DNA of 12,153 nt from BS750m-G57 sp964392945 (GCA_964392945.1 CAYMSH010000186.1:1-12153), one strand, 5' to 3'. Numbered from the stretch's first letter, positions 1 to 5,843 are shown. Translations and numbers: made by a program. The notes: generated by a model not told the origin, from the letters alone.

Positions 1-330
1 GGTGTTGTTGCGGTTATTGTTGCTGTAGCGACTGTTGTTGTTACGCGTCGGGGTGTTGGAGTAGCGGCGGCCGCCGAAGTCCGGGCGGGCGTTGCTGCGT
101 GCGGCGTATCCGAACGTGCTGGGGCGGGGAGCTGCGGTGCAGGCGTAGTCGCCGCGGCCGACGACTGTGCTGGAGTTCCGCGTATTGTTGTGCTCGCCGT
201 TTACGACTTCCTGCCAGGCTTCGTCCAGTTGGGCCAGAATTTCGGGGTTTTCCTTGTGGACCTCTTCGAGAACGCTGAATGCGAAGATGCCGCCGGTGAT
301 GAGTGCCAGTATGAAGAAGAATTTGATCAT
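1..330 (-). CDS. N-terminal part of an exported/anchored Asn-rich protein (partial)
   Basis: I do not recognise this gene. The minus strand is open from an ATG at 330 to the window edge (110 codons, no stop), so the C-terminus is missing. The start is MIKFFFILALITGGIFAFSV, one charged residue and then about 17 hydrophobic residues: a signal peptide or N-terminal membrane anchor. No obvious signal-peptidase site is seen, so an anchor is at least as likely. Residues 21-47 form a short acidic, probably helical stretch. From about residue 48 the sequence becomes Asn/Arg/Ser/Gly-rich and ends in runs of Asn alternating with Arg and Ser, i.e. low complexity and probably disordered. An AAAGGA ribosome site lies about 9 bases upstream of the ATG. 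Function is unknown; a surface or envelope protein is an inference from composition only. Confidence 0.6.
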   Translation of the reverse strand, partial: MIKFFFILALITGGIFAFSVLEEVHKENPEILAQLDEAWQEVVNGEHNNTRNSSTVVGRGDYACTAAPRPSTFGYAARSNARPDFGGRRYSNTPTRNNNSRYSNNNRNNT

Positions 331-354
331 TGTTCTGTCCTTTCCGTCTTGGGT

Positions 355-516
355 TTATTCTCGGTTTCTCTTAAAAAGGGTTTTAACTGCTTCCACCAGT
401 AGATTGCCGCCGAGCACGGCATCCGGACACGAAATCTGAGAATAAATGAAAATAAAAGGAAAAAGGCCCCGGCGTACTGTCGCATGTTCTGTTTTTGAGT
501 TTTTTTTGAATAACAT
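355..516 (-). CDS. Possible small protein, 53 aa
   Basis: A short open frame runs on the minus strand from an ATG at 516 to a TAA at 355-357, ending 24 bases before the start codon of the next minus-strand gene, so the two could share a transcript. The predicted peptide has a basic start (MLFKKNSK), a hydrophobic stretch (GLFPFIFIYSQI) and a tidy amphipathic C-terminal part (AVLGGNLLVEAVKTLFKRN). The only ribosome-site-like sequence is AAGG two bases before the ATG, which is too close for good initiation. I recognise no family. It may equally be a chance ORF in a leader region. Confidence 0.2.
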   Translation of the reverse strand: MLFKKNSKTEHATVRRGLFPFIFIYSQISCPDAVLGGNLLVEAVKTLFKRNRE

Positions 517-681
517 TGCCTTACTGAACGCGCCCCTGCGTTAGGCTAGTCAGTTGAGAATGCACTTGTTTAGTGTCGGGATGTTTACTGACGTCAGATG
601 TTGATGTTTGTTCGATGACATGATTGAAAAAGGGAACGTCGCACTTTGGCCGCGCCGTGGGAAATGGCACTGTAAACGGAT

Positions 682-709
682 TTGTGTCTTAAGGACGTGC
701 TGATATTTT
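682..709 (+). promoter_or_regulatory. Weak candidate promoter for the SIR2-ATPase unit
   Basis: TTGTGT (682-687), a 16-base spacer and TATTTT (704-709) with a TG one base upstream, giving an extended -10 form. Three -35 and four -10 positions match the sigma70 consensus. It lies about 100 bases before the GTG start at 809. No better pair was seen between 480 and 800. Confidence 0.25.
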
Positions 710-732
710 AGTATGCCGACGAGCGTATGCCG

Positions 733-777
733 CCTGCGCCGCAGGTCTGGTCAGAATCGCTCCGGCGGCGGACCAGA
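733..777 (+). other. Tandem hairpins in the leader of the SIR2 gene
   Basis: Two inverted repeats abut one another: CCTGC/GCAGG (733-737 with 741-745, 3-base loop) and TCTGGTC/GACCAGA (746-752 with 771-777, 18-base loop). The second ends 20 bases before the ribosome site and is followed by GATCTTTT, which is too short a T run for a convincing terminator. They could stack coaxially in the mRNA leader. An attenuator or stability element is possible, but this is inference. Confidence 0.35.
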
Positions 778-808
778 GATCTTTTGACCTTCAACACAGG
801 AGGTAATC

Positions 809-1858
809 GTGCCTGGATCCAAACCTATAGCGGATACCGCGAAGTATCTGGCAAAGCAGATCGGGCAAACGGATATCGTACTGTTTCTCGGAGCCGGGGT
901 GAACGAGGGTCATCTCCCGAACTGGAGAAGTCTGCTCCATTCGGTAGTAGAGCATGCAGTACAGTACGGTCTGGGAGACAGATGGCCCGCCAAGCAGCGT
1001 TCAGATGTAACAAAATGGCTGAGTGGCATCGCCAGAGAATTGTCGGCTCCGTCACCTTACGAACAAGCCAGCCTGGCCAAGCGCTTGCTCGGGTCGCAGT
1101 ATCTTCACACAATCCACCAGGAGCTGCACGCGAAGGTAAGATCCGGATTTCCCACGATGAAGTACGAGGATAGTCGGGATATGTCTTACCTTGGGGCTAT
1201 TGTAAACTTGTGCCTCAGCAATTGCGTTCATGCTGTGGTTACGTACAACTACGACGACTATCTGGAGATTCTTATCGAGAAGGAGTTGGCCAGGCGATCG
1301 AAGTCCCGCTCGAAATCGCGCTCGAAACCGATTCTCAGCAAACCGGCCAGGCTGTGTTCACAACTGCTGAAATATTCGCCTAAGACGCAGCTTCCGGTCT
1401 ACCACGTGCACGGTCTGCTGCCTCGCGACGGGTGTCTTCCTGAATTCGACGCCTCGACGTTCGTGTTCAGTTATGACGAGTACTATCGCATGCTTCTGGA
1501 GCCGTTCAGTTGGCAGACATCCTACCAGTTGTATTTCCTGCAGAACTACATTTGCCTGTTCCTCGGCGTGTCGCTTGAGGACATGAACATGTTGCGCCTG
1601 CTGTCCCACGCGCGGGAATACGTTGCCGGACCCGGTGTGTTCGTACTCTGGTCCCGCGAGGATTTGGGTCTGTTTGAGTGTGACGTGGAACTGGCTAACG
1701 GTGTGATGAACGTGCGTCACGCACTGTGCGACGAGTTCGGCGTTGGGCTTGTCGATTGCGGCAATGAATACGCCGACGTGCGACGAGTGGTCAAGGATCT
1801 TCCCAGAGCGATTTCGTCACACAGAAGAAAACGAAAAAAGGAGCAGATAGGTGAGTAA
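809..1858 (+). CDS. SIR2-family protein, probable NAD+-consuming effector
   Basis: A 349-residue protein of the SIR2 superfamily, closest in motif style to the SIR2-like domains of bacterial defence proteins rather than to deacetylase sirtuins. Visible motifs in order: the NAD-binding FLGAGVNEGHLPNW (27-39), TYNYDD (145-150, the T-N-Y-D sugar-binding element), YHVHG (198-202, catalytic His in the HG pair), FSYDEYY (220-226) and FLGVSLED (251-258). The four-Cys zinc module of deacetylase sirtuins is not seen. No signal peptide or membrane segment is visible, so it should be cytoplasmic. A basic RS-repeat loop (163-173) sits between the second and third motifs. The start is GTG with a near-perfect AGGAGGT at 798-804. 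It overlaps the next gene by 8 bases, implying coupled translation with the ATPase. Known relatives hydrolyse NAD+ and kill or arrest infected cells; that activity here is inference. Three sampled 60-base blocks are 45-50 % GC, below the housekeeping genes downstream, suggesting transfer. Confidence 0.85.
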   Translation: MPGSKPIADTAKYLAKQIGQTDIVLFLGAGVNEGHLPNWRSLLHSVVEHAVQYGLGDRWPAKQRSDVTKWLSGIARELSAPSPYEQASLAKRLLGSQYLHTIHQELHAKVRSGFPTMKYEDSRDMSYLGAIVNLCLSNCVHAVVTYNYDDYLEILIEKELARRSKSRSKSRSKPILSKPARLCSQLLKYSPKTQLPVYHVHGLLPRDGCLPEFDASTFVFSYDEYYRMLLEPFSWQTSYQLYFLQNYICLFLGVSLEDMNMLRLLSHAREYVAGPGVFVLWSREDLGLFECDVELANGVMNVRHALCDEFGVGLVDCGNEYADVRRVVKDLPRAISSHRRKRKKEQIGE

Positions 1859-3737
1859 AAAACAAAAGGCGCCCAAAATTAAGCACCTCGAAACCGGTGT
1901 CGAAGGTCTGGACACACTTCTTCGCGACGGATTTGTTAGGCCACCCTCAGGCAAAGACGGTCTCGTCGTTCTGATCAAGGGCCCCCCCGGCAGCGGCAAG
2001 ACCACGCTGGCGATGCAAATCGCACTGGCTGCTCAGGATTGGGATATCCCCAGTAGCCACGGCACGCAGATCGAAATCTTCAGCCATGAGCAGCACACCA
2101 AGGATGTTTATCAGATTTTCGATCGATTTGAAGGAGATTTCGAGGAAGAGCAGATTCACGGCCGGGACGAATCGATTGGCGAAGAGGGGGACGGAGGCGC
2201 CAACAAGTACCCGTCCTCTCTGGCCTGGGCCAGGAACCTTGTCGTCACGCTCCGTCACAATCAGAAGAAGAATGAAAAGACACACCGGCTCGTCGTTGTT
2301 GACGGAATGAATCTGGTGATGTCCACTGAGCAGGATCTCCTGGAGGCCGAGAAGGTTATGGCCGTGTTGCGCGATATCTCGCAAATTGGCGTGGTTGTAT
2401 ATGAGCCCGGCGGAGAGGGCCCTCAGTCGGTCGATTTTCAGGCGGATCTCGTTATCGAGATGAAGAGCGAACTGACCGAAGGCGAGCCAAAGTACCTGCT
2501 TCAGTACTTGAGGGTGATGAAATCTCGATTTCAGCAGAGCGTTCTCGGCTGGCATCAATACAAGATTACGGCGGATGGCGTCTGCGTGTTTCCCTCGATT
2601 CATTTCCGCATCCATGCCGCAAGCGCGAAAACCGCCGGCGGTCAGGTCGCTCAGGGCGGCCAGGGCGTCTCGTCCATAAGCGAGGGGCTCGATAGATCAT
2701 TCATTCCCATCACCCAAGCCCCGATGGCTCCGGTCCGTTCGTCAAAGCAAACCGAACCGGACGGATCCATTCTTGAGCATCTGCTCGGCAGGGAATCTCT
2801 GGCCGACGGTACGTTCACTATAGTGCTCGGTCCCAGGCGGGCCTGGAAAACGCTGCTGACTTTCGACTGGCTCCGTGCAGGGTCACGAATTGGCAAAGTG
2901 GGACTGCTTGCCTCGCTCATGGAAAATGAAACCACCGTGGCCAAGCAGCGGGAGACACTGTGCAAGTACTTCTGCCCGAACAGTAAGACTGGCGCAAGAC
3001 TGAACAACTGCAGCAGAATCAATTGCTACAAGAACGTGTATCTTTATCCTTTCCGGCCCGGATGCGTAGCGCCGTGCGAGTTTTTCGATTATCTTTGTCA
3101 GCGAATCGAGCCGCGAGATTCGGACAAGCAACCTATGAAACCGGACCGATTCCTCTTCTGGGATTTGATGCAGTTGGAGCATCGATTCCCGCTTCTGACA
3201 AACGATCGGCTGTTCCTGGCGGGAATCGTTGACTACTTGAAGCACGTGCGACAAATACCGTCAGTTTTCATGGGCGCGCCAAACACGGCGATGGCCAAGA
3301 CCGCTTCGGCTATTGCTGACAATGTCGTCTTCTGCTGGCAGGATACAAAAATCCGCGGAGCCGACGCCAACAAGAGCGGTTGGTGCTTCTATGTGGATCG
3401 GGTTGTAAGTCAACCTGAGCATGGCAGGCTCTATTTCCTCAAAGAACTGCCCAAGAAAAAGGCCGGTAGGAGACAACGCAGGCCCGGAACGTCAGCGGGC
3501 AATCTGGTCTACCCTGTATTGACACCCGGCGAGATCAAGGAAGACGGTCAGCCCAGCAGTGATGAATACAGTTACGCGGGATCCTGGATCGAGGCGATTC
3601 GAGAGATGCAAGGCCTCTCCCTGGGAATCCGGCGAGCACAAAACTCAATCGCATGTCCGATGGGGCTGGTTGGTGACAGCCCGGCCTCGAAGCCGGCCAA
3701 GTCGGCCGCCCGGAAAAGCGTGCGGAAGAAGAAGTAA
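1851..3737 (+). CDS. Two-domain KaiC/RecA-like ATPase, partner of the SIR2 protein
   Basis: A 628-residue protein with two tandem RecA-fold domains, as in KaiC (COG0467-like). Domain 1 (about 10-255) looks active: HLETGVEGLDTLL (12-24), Walker A GPPGSGKT (44-51), FSHEQ (77-81, E80 as candidate catalytic Glu), Walker B LVVVD (147-151), and the KaiC-type end strand from about 222 to 250. Domain 2 (about 305-535) is degenerate: GPRRAWKT (327-334) keeps the Lys-Thr but has Trp for the Gly before the Lys; FLFWD (434-438) is the Walker B equivalent. Between these lie seven Cys (371, 375, 387, 392, 405, 409, 416), a possible metal site. The last 30 residues are basic, ending RKSVRKKK. The GTG start at 1851 lies inside the SIR2 gene, with AAGGAG at 1838-1843. 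KaiC-like ATPases form hexameric switches; here it may sense a trigger and control the SIR2 effector, which is inference. True KaiC clock function is unlikely, as no kaiB is present. Confidence 0.82.
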   Translation: MSKKQKAPKIKHLETGVEGLDTLLRDGFVRPPSGKDGLVVLIKGPPGSGKTTLAMQIALAAQDWDIPSSHGTQIEIFSHEQHTKDVYQIFDRFEGDFEEEQIHGRDESIGEEGDGGANKYPSSLAWARNLVVTLRHNQKKNEKTHRLVVVDGMNLVMSTEQDLLEAEKVMAVLRDISQIGVVVYEPGGEGPQSVDFQADLVIEMKSELTEGEPKYLLQYLRVMKSRFQQSVLGWHQYKITADGVCVFPSIHFRIHAASAKTAGGQVAQGGQGVSSISEGLDRSFIPITQAPMAPVRSSKQTEPDGSILEHLLGRESLADGTFTIVLGPRRAWKTLLTFDWLRAGSRIGKVGLLASLMENETTVAKQRETLCKYFCPNSKTGARLNNCSRINCYKNVYLYPFRPGCVAPCEFFDYLCQRIEPRDSDKQPMKPDRFLFWDLMQLEHRFPLLTNDRLFLAGIVDYLKHVRQIPSVFMGAPNTAMAKTASAIADNVVFCWQDTKIRGADANKSGWCFYVDRVVSQPEHGRLYFLKELPKKKAGRRQRRPGTSAGNLVYPVLTPGEIKEDGQPSSDEYSYAGSWIEAIREMQGLSLGIRRAQNSIACPMGLVGDSPASKPAKSAARKSVRKKK

Positions 3738-3749
3738 TACGCCAAAGTG

Positions 3750-3820
3750 CTCGGCCGGGGCGTTTGGACCGGTTCGTCGGAAGGCTGAATCAGCCGCCTG
3801 GCGGAATGCCCCGGCCCGAG
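3750..3820. repeat. Long inverted repeat after the SIR2-ATPase unit
   Basis: CTCGGCCGGGGC (3750-3761) pairs with GCCCCGGCCCGAG (3808-3820), 12 base pairs with one bulged C. Inside is a perfect GGCTG/CAGCC hairpin with a 3-base AAT loop (3783-3795) and a self-complementary ACCGGT. It begins 12 bases past the ATPase stop codon. No T run follows, so it is not a classical rho-independent terminator; it may protect the 3' end or mark the boundary of an inserted module. Confidence 0.5.
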
Positions 3821-3887
3821 TATCTTGACGACATGAAATGAAACGAACAGACAGCCGCTTCTCCCCGGCCGCAGGTCGGAATAGGAC

Positions 3888-3987
3888 CGGGCTCTTGGCC
3901 CGCGTTCGGCGGAAACAGCATCTCCCTCTTGTCTTCAGGCCCGCTTCAGGGCTTGGCGGGATACCGGTGGCTTTAGCCACTGGATCC
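3888..3987. repeat. Cluster of REP-like palindromes
   Basis: Three hairpins lie within 100 bases: CGGGC/GCCCG with loop TCTTG (3888-3902); CCCGC/GCGGG (3940-3944 with 3956-3960); and CCGGTGGC-TTTA-GCCACTGG (3964-3983), one G-T wobble, extended outward by GGAT/ATCC across a single bulge to 3959-3987. A short GC-rich stem with a TTTA loop in a non-coding gap is the usual look of dispersed REP-type elements. Copy number elsewhere in the genome cannot be seen here. Confidence 0.4.
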
Positions 3988-4164
3988 GAGTTGCTCAACA
4001 CGCTCGATACCCGTCGGCTGCGTGCTCAAGAGGCTCCGAAACCTCCACGTCTCAACCCACGCGACGATGCGGCATAGCCGCACCCCGACACCGTGACCGA
4101 ACGTAACGCAGCCTGTGATCTTGTAAGATATGCTGATACAATATGTTATACTGAAAAGACCCCC

Positions 4165-4182
4165 GTGTCACAGGTGTGACAC
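4165..4182. promoter_or_regulatory. Operator-like inverted repeat GTGTCAC-N4-GTGACAC
   Basis: Perfect 7-base arms (4165-4171 and 4176-4182) around AGGT, the geometry of a dimeric repressor site. A TATACT hexamer at 4147-4152 lies just upstream, but its best -35 partner (TTGTAA, 4121-4126) is 20 bases away, longer than optimal. No gene follows closely: the nearest good start is gapA, 600 bases on. GTGACAT (4554-4560) and ATGTCAC (4645-4651) repeat the half-site nearer gapA. Confidence 0.3.
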
Positions 4183-4320
4183 ATCAACGCCAAACCGATG
4201 GAATTCCAAGCGTATGATTTGACGAGAAGCATGTTCGTAAGTAGTGTTGGAGACACGTGTTAGACGACACGACGCATTGAAATGTCAAAGCCGATTCCCA
4301 CCGGCCGGAGGTTCACAGGC

Positions 4321-4440
4321 CCGCCCCCAGGCCCCGTCAATCAACAGTACCCCGACGCCACCGACCCGCCCGCCAACCGTCAGGCAAGCCCCAGACAAAC
4401 ACCAGGTAACCGCCAGAAAACCCCAAGAAAACGCCAATCG
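4321..4440 (+). other. C/A-rich, T-poor tract, possible Rho utilisation site
   Basis: By direct count these 120 bases hold 55 C, 37 A, 22 G and only 6 T. RNA from the plus strand would be C-rich, G-poor and unstructured, which is what Rho loads on. It sits between the SIR2-ATPase unit and the gapA promoter, where read-through would need to be stopped. Alternatively it is the remnant of a Pro/Thr-rich coding segment. Confidence 0.25.
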
Positions 4441-4553
4441 CCCCAGTAGCCCTCAGATATCCAACACAATAGTAGGCGCAAAAGAATCTGATGCGGAAAA
4501 GAAGTACCAAAGATAAGTACAGAGGCCCAAATACCGCAACCTGTGAACTAATT

Positions 4554-4651
4554 GTGACATCCCGGTCGCGCGTGCGGATTGTCGCGTGTGGAATCTACGC
4601 TCCGATCTTTCAGCGGCCCGCCGCCCGCGCCGAACCCGGGGGGAATGTCAC
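4554..4651. repeat. Long-range inverted repeat upstream of the gapA promoter
   Basis: GTGACATCCCGG (4554-4565) faces CCGGGGGGAATGTCAC (4636-4651): the GTGACAT/ATGTCAC arms are perfect, and the CCCGG/CCGGG arms pair if four bases bulge. The right arm ends 13 bases before the -35 of the gapA promoter. It could be a pair of regulator half-sites or an extended hairpin. Confidence 0.3.
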
Positions 4652-4664
4652 GTAGCGAAAAGTG

Positions 4665-4693
4665 TTGACAGATCGGTCCAATACCTGTATTGT
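4665..4693 (+). promoter_or_regulatory. gapA promoter (sigma70-like)
   Basis: A perfect -35 TTGACA (4665-4670), a 17-base spacer and -10 TATTGT (4688-4693, four of six). Transcription should start near 4700, leaving a leader of about 87 bases before the gapA ATG. Confidence 0.7.
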
Positions 4694-4702
4694 ATCCGCC
4701 CC

Positions 4703-4744
4703 TGTTCAGCCGGTGGGGAGTATGCGACTCAACCACCGGGAACA
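4703..4744 (+). promoter_or_regulatory. Long hairpin in the gapA mRNA leader
   Basis: TGTTC (4703-4707) pairs with GAACA (4740-4744); after a 2-base bulge, CCGGTGG (4710-4716) pairs with CCACCGG (4733-4739); inside, GAGT (4718-4721) pairs with ACTC (4727-4730) around a 5-base loop. That is 16 base pairs, starting about 3 bases after the predicted transcript start and ending 29 bases before the AGGAG. A 5'-stabilising or regulatory structure is inferred. Confidence 0.5.
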
Positions 4745-4786
4745 ATCACCGCGATTCACTAAAGCTAATTGTCAGGAGCATAGAAA

Positions 4787-5806
4787 ATGAGTGTCAAAGT
4801 TGGAATTAACGGGTTCGGACGTATCGGCCGACTGGTCTTCAGAGCGATGTGCGAGCGAGGCGATGAGTTTGAAATAGTCGGCGTCAACGATCTGGCCGAT
4901 ACCGACATGATGGCTCACCTGCTGAAGTACGACTCGACCCAGGGACGCTTCCCGGGAACCGTCGAGATCAAGAGCGAAGAAACTCTGCTGGTCAACGGCA
5001 AGGAAGTTGCGATGATCACCGAGCGTGACCCGGCCGCACTGCCGTGGGGCGCGCTTGGCGCCGATATCGTCGTCGAGTCGACTGGTATCTTCCGCGACAA
5101 CAAGTCCGCTGACAAAGCCGGATACGACACGCACATCGACGCCGGAGCCAAGAAGGTCATCATCTCCGCGCCGGTTAAGGGCGATGCGGCCACAGTCGTA
5201 CTCGGCGTAAATGACGAAATTCTGACCGCCGAGACCACCTGCGTTTCGAATGCTTCCTGCACCACGAACTCGCTGGCCCCGGTCGTCAAGATCCTCCACG
5301 AGAAGTTCGGCGTGGTCAAAGGTCTGATGACGACCTGCCACGGTTACACCAACGACCAGTCGATCCTGGACTTCGTTCACAGCGACAAGCGTCGCGCACG
5401 AGCCGGCGCGGTCAACATTATCCCGACGACAACCGGCGCGGCCGTTGCGGTCGGAATGGTTCTGCCCGAGTTGAAAGGCAAGCTTGACGGATACGCCCTT
5501 CGCGTCCCGATCCCGACCGGATCGATCACTGACTTGACTGTCGAACTGGCCAAGGAAGTAACGGCTGAAGAGATCAACGCCGTCATCAAGGAAGCCGCCG
5601 AAGGCGATATGGCCGGCATCATCGAATACACCGAAGATCCCATCGTGTCGGCCGACATCGTTCACCATCCGGCCAGCAGCATCTTCGACAGCCTCAACAC
5701 GAAGGTCATCGGCGGAAACATGGCCAAAGTCACCATGTGGTACGACAACGAGTGGGGTTACTCCAACCGCACTTGCGACCTGGTGCTGAAGATGGCCGCC
5801 CTGTAA
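4787..5806 (+). CDS. gapA: Glyceraldehyde-3-phosphate dehydrogenase, phosphorylating, type I
   Basis: Converts glyceraldehyde 3-phosphate, NAD+ and phosphate to 1,3-bisphosphoglycerate in the cytoplasm; reversible, so it serves glycolysis and gluconeogenesis. 339 residues, the normal family length. The N-terminal NAD fold shows VGINGFGRIGRLVFR (5-19) and VNDLAD (33-38), where Asp35 fits NAD rather than NADP preference. The catalytic centre is SNASCTTN with nucleophile Cys158 and His185 in TTCHGYTNDQ; Gly follows this His where many bacterial enzymes have Ala. The C-terminal signature WYDNEWGYSNR is intact. The ATG start has AGGAG at 4774-4778, 8 bases upstream. It has its own strong promoter and structured leader and is closed by a terminator at 5846-5877, so it may be largely monocistronic although pgk follows directly. 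Confidence 0.97.
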   Translation: MSVKVGINGFGRIGRLVFRAMCERGDEFEIVGVNDLADTDMMAHLLKYDSTQGRFPGTVEIKSEETLLVNGKEVAMITERDPAALPWGALGADIVVESTGIFRDNKSADKAGYDTHIDAGAKKVIISAPVKGDAATVVLGVNDEILTAETTCVSNASCTTNSLAPVVKILHEKFGVVKGLMTTCHGYTNDQSILDFVHSDKRRARAGAVNIIPTTTGAAVAVGMVLPELKGKLDGYALRVPIPTGSITDLTVELAKEVTAEEINAVIKEAAEGDMAGIIEYTEDPIVSADIVHHPASSIFDSLNTKVIGGNMAKVTMWYDNEWGYSNRTCDLVLKMAAL

Positions 5807-5814
5807 GTAAACGC

Positions 5815-5843
5815 TTGCAGCTTAGCACAATCCGCACAATAAT
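5815..5843 (+). promoter_or_regulatory. Possible pgk promoter overlapping the gapA terminator
   Basis: TTGCAG (5815-5820), a 17-base spacer and AATAAT (5838-5843, five of six of the -10 consensus). The start site would fall near 5850, inside the left arm of the gapA terminator, so transcripts from it would lack part of the stem and escape termination. The -35 is weak. Confidence 0.35.

Larger units (their letters stand above)
3738..4664. other. Intergenic region with palindromes and a skewed tract, no convincing gene
   Basis: About 0.9 kb between the ATPase gene and the gapA promoter. I find no coding sequence with both a ribosome site and protein-like composition. Frames open at 3838-4077 and 3645-4001 overlap palindromic repeats. 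A GTG-initiated frame at 4244-4516 would give a Pro/Thr/Gln-rich 90-residue peptide, but it has no ribosome site and follows an in-frame stop at once. The region holds a long inverted repeat (3750-3820), clustered REP-like hairpins (3888-3987), an operator-like repeat (4165-4182), a C/A-rich tract (4321-4440) and a long-range repeat (4554-4651), listed separately. Confidence 0.6.

Noticed and set aside
588..597. Palindrome CTGACGTCAG in the gap before the SIR2 gene
   Set aside because: Ten bases only, no paired second site and no promoter hexamers around it; compatible with chance.
727..1173. 148-codon plus-strand frame overlapping the SIR2 gene
   Set aside because: It lies mostly within the SIR2 gene in another frame, has no ribosome site, and its peptide is Arg/Ser-rich without family motifs.
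1851..3737. True circadian KaiC
   Set aside because: No kaiA or kaiB nearby, the second domain has a broken Walker A, and the protein carries a Cys-rich insert; KaiC-like ATPase is the safer call.
3645..4077. Open frames on both strands after the ATPase gene (3838-4077 plus, 3645-4001 minus)
   Set aside because: They run through the palindrome cluster and lack ribosome sites; such frames arise readily from dispersed GC-rich repeats.
4244..4516. 90-codon Pro-rich frame
   Set aside because: The GTG start has no ribosome site and an in-frame stop lies 6 bases upstream; the composition follows the C/A skew of the DNA. Kept only as an alternative in the tract finding.
4772..5668. 298-codon minus-strand frame antisense to gapA
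   Set aside because: A mirror of gapA codon bias in GC-rich DNA; the gapA protein is unmistakable and the antisense peptide has no recognisable domain. The same holds for the antisense frames at 5942-6742, 7081-7920 and 8479-9342.
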